A DNA stretch of 64,000 bases from Atopsyche davidsoni (lineage: Eukaryota > Arthropoda > Insecta > Trichoptera > Hydrobiosidae), in assembly GCA_022113835.1 (NCBI GenBank), contig JAILWY010000006.1, positions 9,346,501-9,410,500 on the forward strand, in the 5' to 3' direction. This document shows, one piece after another, positions 58,721 through 64,000 of this stretch. Position 1 is the first letter of the stretch, and the number at the start of each line of letters is the position of its first letter. The notes beneath the pieces were generated by a model. The model was not told the origin of the DNA. It saw only the letters and a program-made list of their open reading frames with translations, and searched no databases. The translations under genes were made by a program, and so were the position numbers.

Positions 58721-61519
58721 AAAATGTTTTTATATACACATATAGCTTACAAACATCCTGAAATAAAACAAACTATTCACGTTTTTCTCTTCATGTATAA
58801 TTTATTAATGAAACGTGCTACATTATAAACATGATATAGTTTATGATGCATAAATTACATTAAGACCAACAGGAGTGGTTCTGGACATGATAAAAAGTAG
58901 AGCAATAACGTAATGTATTAATAATCCAATGAAAGTCCGACGACAAACGTTTCTCTTTAATTGAAATTAACCATCTTTTCATGCTCGTAATTTCACGGTC
59001 GCCATTAATAAACATGTTGGCCGCAAACAGGCTTCGACGATTATGATAATTAATAATTATAAAACGCAAACTATAGTGATTGGACAAGATAATGTATAGA
59101 TATTTATAGGCTTATAAATTTAGATTGTTATGGAACAACTTCGTAAATAAGGCCTCGATTTATTTTTTATTCGACTAAAATATCTACCCACAGCGTTTTT
59201 AATTCCTATTTGATGATTTGATAAAAAAATATTTAAATAAATTTATAAAAGTTTGCATATACGGGGGCTTTGATATTTAAATTTAAATTTTATCCGATAG
59301 CTAAAAAACATCGAAATTAGTGATAATATTTTTCTTAATATTAATTGTTTAATTGATTGTTAAATTTCGATGTTTGTGATCATCATCATTGTGATTTAAA
59401 TTGATATTGCATTTAGAATCTCGACCCCAGTAACGGCATCAAAACTTCGGTACTCTAAAGAAGAGATGCGACACAACACCCAAGAACATTTATTCTTCAA
59501 ATATAAAATTTGGCGAAATATATTTTTTTCTTATGCTATCAAAATATTGTTGTAGTCATCATTTGATGTTGATTTCGGGAATTATCGAAGTTTGGAATCA
59601 ACAAACGAGCGCATCAAAATTTTGTTTAGACCACTTCTCTGTAATTAAAAAAAGTTAATGTTATTTTAATATATTTCAAAATTTTAATAAATTTTCAGCA
59701 TCGTTTAACGAAAAATTTAGACAAAAAACAATATCGTCGTTTTTGTAAAATAACTTTTACACTCATTAAGTTTTTCATTTTTTAAAGATCAACCAGCGTA
59801 GAATAAATTCTAAATTTTGCTTTAAGTTATAATTTAAAATATATTCCGTTATGGTAATTATAAAACCAAGAATTTTTGCGTTTAATTGACTGTGGCTTTT
59901 TGTTATTTTAATGTTTTTCATAAATTAACGTCTTCCCTGAATTATTCCTGATTTTCACAATTTAATTTCCAATTTATTATATTGTATATTTACTATATAT
60001 AAATATGTGTGTGTGCGTATATATATATTTTGGGTGTATTCTAGGGGTTCATTAAAAACAATTGTTCCTCCACATACTTAAGTCCTTTGTATTGACACAC
60101 ATGTAAATCCTAAAAGATGTTATTTGGCTAAACTGAAACATGGCTTTGGGTTTCAGTTCTGATAAAACCATTGGAATACGCTCAATACAAAGTGTTCCAA
60201 CACCATCGAACTCTTTACCAACTTTAATCCTAGCATTGAAGGGCTCTTTTATTCTACTTAATGGAGTTCAAGTGGAATGGCGAGTAGAGGGGCGAGATGC
60301 TTCCAAGCGGACGTGGGCACTTGTGTCCTAGAAAGGTGTACCCGCTTGTGAGAACTCGAGCGGGTGGCGGTGCACTCCTAAATGCAACGCGATTAACTGA
60401 ACTAGTACTTAGAGATTCGTTTGAGGTACCCGTATGTAATTATCAGAACTCGGAAGTTGGTAGCCAAAAGTAAAACCGAACTTAACCTAGCGTGAATTAA
60501 TTTTTTTATAAATAATAAAAAAAATATTTCAATAAAGACAATTCTTTAACAGAAATTGAAATACAAAATATTTTACGATACAAATTAACTGATTAATTCT
60601 AAGTCTTCCCACGAATGTTTTAGCATTCAAAATTTATACCTGAAAGTTTCATGTTTCATACAATTTTGAGTGATGGCAACAACATAATAATGACGCCATA
60701 CATCATTGTCAGAATTTAACAGTAAAATTATTAACCAATTCCCATAAATGCCTCCAGACTCCAATTCGACTGTAAATCACCGCACGGCGTCAGGGCGTAA
60801 AACACCATGACAAATAACATTTTTTTCTACATAAACATAAAAATTCAACACGCTACAGGTCCAGTGACCAAAAAAATATTATTTTAAAAAAGAGCGGTCT
60901 TAAATCTGCCAAGAGAGGATATTTGGTCAGCTCAAACCAAAGAATTCAAACTTAACCCAACCAAAACTAGTATATTACGATTTTAATTATTACATTTGAA
61001 TATACTGTCTTCAGAGGTATTGGTAACTATTTTTATTGATTTGAACTCAGCCTTACCAATCATTACGTTACAATTTTAAATATCAGTTTTAAATAAAAAG
61101 TCATCAGAGGTTTCGAATTTATCAAATAAAGCTCAAGCGATCCTTTTAATTAGTTTAAACCCTTAACAAATTCTTCTCTAGGACTAATAGAGGTACCCGC
61201 AGTTAATCGTCTCTATCCAAAACTCGTTTTCATCGCTCGGGCATATCAATTTACGTTCATAAAAATATTTCTGTTCATTGTTGAGGGCGTGGGTACCTCC
61301 GGCATGTTTAAGGAAGAAAAAACTCAAAGTAAATGAACAGGATGAAGGAGTACTTCAGGGAATACGTGAGGAATCCTGGAGAGACTTTGTATCTTGCATT
61401 TAGAATTTCAGAGGTTGCCTATACCGGGACACATTCGAGTATTCAATCGTAATTTTAAGTTTTCTACGATTACGATTAAACATACACGTTGATGGTTTTT
61501 CTTAAAATTTTTCTTTTCT
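58721..61519. other. AT-rich non-coding DNA
   Basis: No gene recognised. A GC-richer block at 60130-60440 contains a 63-codon frame (60140-60331) and the partly inverted GTACCCGCTTGTGAG/CTCGAGCGGGT motifs at about 60338-60367. Its function is unknown. Confidence 0.45.
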
Positions 61520-61645
61520 TAGTGGGTCCATGGATTCTTCTACACCGAAAAGACTTGCGTATGTATGCTTAGTTAGATTTTACATATATGTTTTGGTGAG
61601 ATAGTCAACAACCTTATGTGAGAATAAGCACCTGAAGAAGAAAAT
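61520..61645 (+). repeat. composite remnant of two repeat families
   Basis: 61520-61547 carries the AGTGGGTCC...TTCTTCTACACCG part of the 42-kb duplicated repeat. 61582-61645 carries the GTGAGATAGTCAACAACCTT part of the family at 25.3 and 38.5 kb. Their adjacency suggests both are pieces of one longer interspersed repeat. Confidence 0.55.
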
Positions 61646-62136
61646 AATTACGATTATGTCAATTATTTAATAATGTCATTTATTATAGATATTACTGATT
61701 TGACTCTGGGTTTACTTTGTTTTAAATTGTGTCATTTAAAACATTAAGCAATAATGTCAAAAAAAGAAAATAGCTTCCAAGTAAATTTATATAATTAAAG
61801 AAGGTTGCATTAGAGGCTTTTTACATCTAACAGGAGCGGACAAAGGCCGCTTTACCTTGGGAGTCCCTGGTTTAGTTTTTCATGTTATTTTGTACATCGT
61901 TTAAGCCCAAAGGATGATCTATAGCGCCCAATAGTACGCCCTTATCCTGTTTTCCATAAATAATCAGGATACGTCCTAGGATACAGGATATATTGTATTG
62001 ATGAAACTGGCATCATGAGAATTCTTTGAATGCTGTATTAGGAGTGGAATATTTTAACGTTAACATACAATTCAAAATATTGCTAAAAATGGTATGCAAA
62101 AATATGTTATTAAGCACATTAAGTTCATATTCGAAA
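61646..62136. other. non-coding DNA
   Basis: Nothing recognised. Confidence 0.5.
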
Positions 62137-62205
62137 CCACATCGTGGTATAGTGTTTAGCACGCACGCTTTCCGATCATAGTCTTGGGTTTGAATCCGGT
62201 AATAC
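62137..62205 (+). repeat. tRNA-derived SINE head
   Basis: ACCACATCGTGGTATAGTGT gives an A-box-like start and GGGTTTGAATCC (62186-62197) a good B-box at tRNA spacing. The arms do not pair well enough for a functional tRNA. Confidence 0.55.
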
Positions 62206-63342
62206 CTACAATTTTGATACACTATAATTAAGGATGAACATAGTTATCCTATACGATTTTAATGTATATGTACAGCGGTATAAGCATAGTTATAGATTTT
62301 GAACCAAATATTGTTTGTGAACCAAAAAAACAGTAACTTTTATAATGTAAAATAATATAAAAAAAGAATTTGCATTCATAGTTGATCGAGTATCAACTCT
62401 CAAAATATTTGAAAAATGTAAAACTTATAATAATTATGAATCACCTGTATATCAAAAGTCTAGAATTTAGATGGATTTGTTACCAAAAAGGCTGCTTTGA
62501 ATATTTTACCAAAAATCAGAGCATCCGAAAGCCATAAATAAGATTCTTGTATGCGTTTCATAAACTATTCGTGGGGGCGCACAAATATTTACAGAGGTCT
62601 CGCAAGGGGTCACGTTTGGTATTATGTTAGGGGAGGTTAGTTTGAACTCTGGAGCCTTCGCCCCTCCGCGGGCCGTATTCCCAATCTCCCCGAAGGCTTC
62701 TTTTGCATGGCAAATTATTCAAGCTCAAAAAATAGACACACCCTTTGACCTTCGATGCCCTGCGGGTCTTTGAGATTAGAAAAAGAAGCCTTAAATACAC
62801 TGTGTCTCAAAAGTCATGGTATCATCAAAGAAAGTGATCGGGTCGAACTTATTTTTTTTATAAACGAAAAATATCATTTTTTTGTTGTAAGGGGTTTAGA
62901 GAGCTTCTTTATAAAAGCGAGAAGCTATTCGCATTTTTCGCTCAAAATTGTCGTGGATTATTTCTGTGTTTTGGTTTTACATTTTCTGTGTGACAATAAA
63001 ACTAATGTATTCCTGACCGATCAGGAAAATTCCTAAATTTACAATAAAATACAAGTTTCTATGATACTTTCGCCCACTTGCAGACGCGATGTATTTCAAA
63101 CGATTTTGATGTATGGATAATTTCTATGCAGATAGGTATGAAATATCTGTTATTGTTGGTTGTAAAAATGTAAGTATGTCGAATTTGCTTTAATCGACGC
63201 TTACCTAAAAAAAACTGATTGGTTATTCAAATAATATTCAAGCTTTGCTCTAAATAGTTTTAACAATGGGTATGTGTACACACGGCATCATGGCGAAAAA
63301 TAGCACGTTGGATCATGGTGTTGCATTGAAATATTTATCCTC
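62206..63342. other. non-coding DNA with an unassigned open frame
   Basis: A GC-rich patch at 62560-62720 is followed by a 93-codon plus-strand frame (62755-63036) starting MPCGSLRLEKEALNTLC. It is rich in Phe and Lys and resembles no family I know. No promoter or splice context supports it as a gene. Confidence 0.35.
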
Positions 63343-63346
63343 TTAA

Positions 63347-64000
63347 CCCTTAACTGCATCTCACAACAGAACGGTCACAAACCGTAAAACCTTTTTTTAA
63401 AGCCCCATAAAAACTCATGATATCAACCATTTAATTTTTTAACCATTAATTTGTACCTGTCGAAGTAATTTAGTTGAACTTTTTTCCACTAACAGCACTA
63501 GAATAGACACAATCCATATTACAAGAAGCCATTTGCCAATTTTTGGCGGTTGAGTGAAAACGCGATTTATAAACTAGTGATACACATTATTGGAGATCTT
63601 TTTTCTACTTGAAAAAAATATTTGAACATTTCAAAGTAAGTTATTTTCATAATCCATTATTACTATTTAGTTTTTTTTTTGTATTTTATGAGATATGGTT
63701 ATTTTTCTTTATGTAACAAATTGGTCACGTTATGTTTGTGTGGTACCTAATATATTATTTACAAAGCGTGACTGAATTACTACTTTTGACAATTTATACG
63801 TTCCATTGAAATTGTTTTATATTTTTATCGTATATTTTTCGAATGAATAAAAAAAATCAACGATTTTCCGAGAAGGAAATATTGGAAATCATGGAAAATT
63901 GGGATGATAGTGACTAAAATTTTGATGATGAAGAGGGTTCTATCATTCAAAGCTCTAAACCTTAACCAGAACTTGAACCAAAACCTGAACCAGCATTGAA
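63347..64000 (+). mobile_element. piggyBac-like element, 5' part (runs off the window)
   Basis: A TTAA target (63343-63346) is followed by CCCTTAACTGCATC, a piggyBac-type terminus. The subterminal region contains ACGGTCACAAACCGT (5-bp arms), and GGTCACGTTATG recurs at about 63722, as expected for internal repeats. A transposase-like start follows at 63843. The 3' end lies outside the window. Confidence 0.65.
63843..64000 (+). pseudogene. piggyBac-like transposase, N-terminal part, broken and partial
   Basis: The frame starts MNKKNQRFSEKEILEIMENW and continues DDSD, then has a stop at 63915. It resumes in frame with NFDDEEGSIIQSSKP, hits a second stop at 63963, and ends at the window edge in PELEPKPEPAL. 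An acidic, low-complexity N-terminal region is usual for piggyBac-like transposases; the catalytic DDD domain would lie beyond the window. The assignment rests on the TTAA-CCC end upstream plus this acidic start, not on a catalytic motif. Two in-frame stops make this copy non-functional unless they are sequencing errors. Confidence 0.6.

Noticed and set aside
1..64000. Search by eye for CRISPR-like arrays, rRNA, or bacterial insertion sequences
   Set aside because: No regularly spaced identical repeats with unique spacers, no rRNA-like conserved blocks, and all mobile elements are of eukaryotic types.

Overview
This is AT-rich animal nuclear DNA, most likely from an insect. The pointers are mariner, pogo/Tigger-like, hAT-like, Tc1-like (DUF4817-type) and piggyBac-like transposon remains, tRNA-derived SINE heads, and one gene with a short GTAAGT...CAG intron. 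I cannot name the order or species. There are no bacterial operons, CRISPR arrays or rRNA genes. Almost all of the window is non-coding DNA, intergenic or inside a very large intron, filled with decayed mobile elements.

The one convincing intact gene is at 22668-24193. It has two exons with a phase-consistent 239-nt intron and encodes a 428-residue protein with a SWIM-like zinc-binding segment and a YqaJ/lambda-exonuclease-type nuclease domain, all catalytic positions present. Tail to tail with it, 29 nt away on the other strand (24223-24519), is a THAP zinc-finger reading frame that loses the end of the domain. A 14-bp inverted repeat bounds the pair (22233-22246 and 24765-24778), and a further inverted motif containing TGACGTCA lies about 180 bp inside each end. 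The two genes therefore look like one mobile or formerly mobile unit. This is the most interesting object in the window.

Layout. 0-10 kb: an internally deleted mariner (562-1117), a long foldback around a Tc1-like remnant (3936-4325), a SINE-like block (7986-8257) directly abutting a full-ended but dead mariner (8260-9434), and a perfect 32-bp palindrome (10053-10120). 10-22 kb: mostly AT-rich single-copy DNA, a SINE head at 18.1 kb and a GC-elevated island at 19.6-19.9 kb. 22-25 kb: the nuclease/THAP unit. 25-31 kb: small foldbacks, a MITE with a G13 run, a 4-unit minisatellite and a 404-bp hAT-like MITE with an 8-bp target duplication. 34-37 kb: a solo-LTR candidate, a tandem duplication and a foldback MITE. 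37-45 kb: three exon-like open segments, a tRNA-Thr-like sequence, a 334-bp-period duplication and a truncated pogo-like copy. 51-53 kb: a complete pogo-like element inserted in a second copy of the 36.7-kb MITE. 56-63 kb: tRNA-like heads, microsatellites and a GC-richer island with an inverted AGGTCA pair. The window ends inside the 5' part of a piggyBac-like element (63347 onward).

Possible exons at 25.0, 37.1, 38.7 and 44.5 kb rest only on open frames plus splice-like flanks and are low-confidence.
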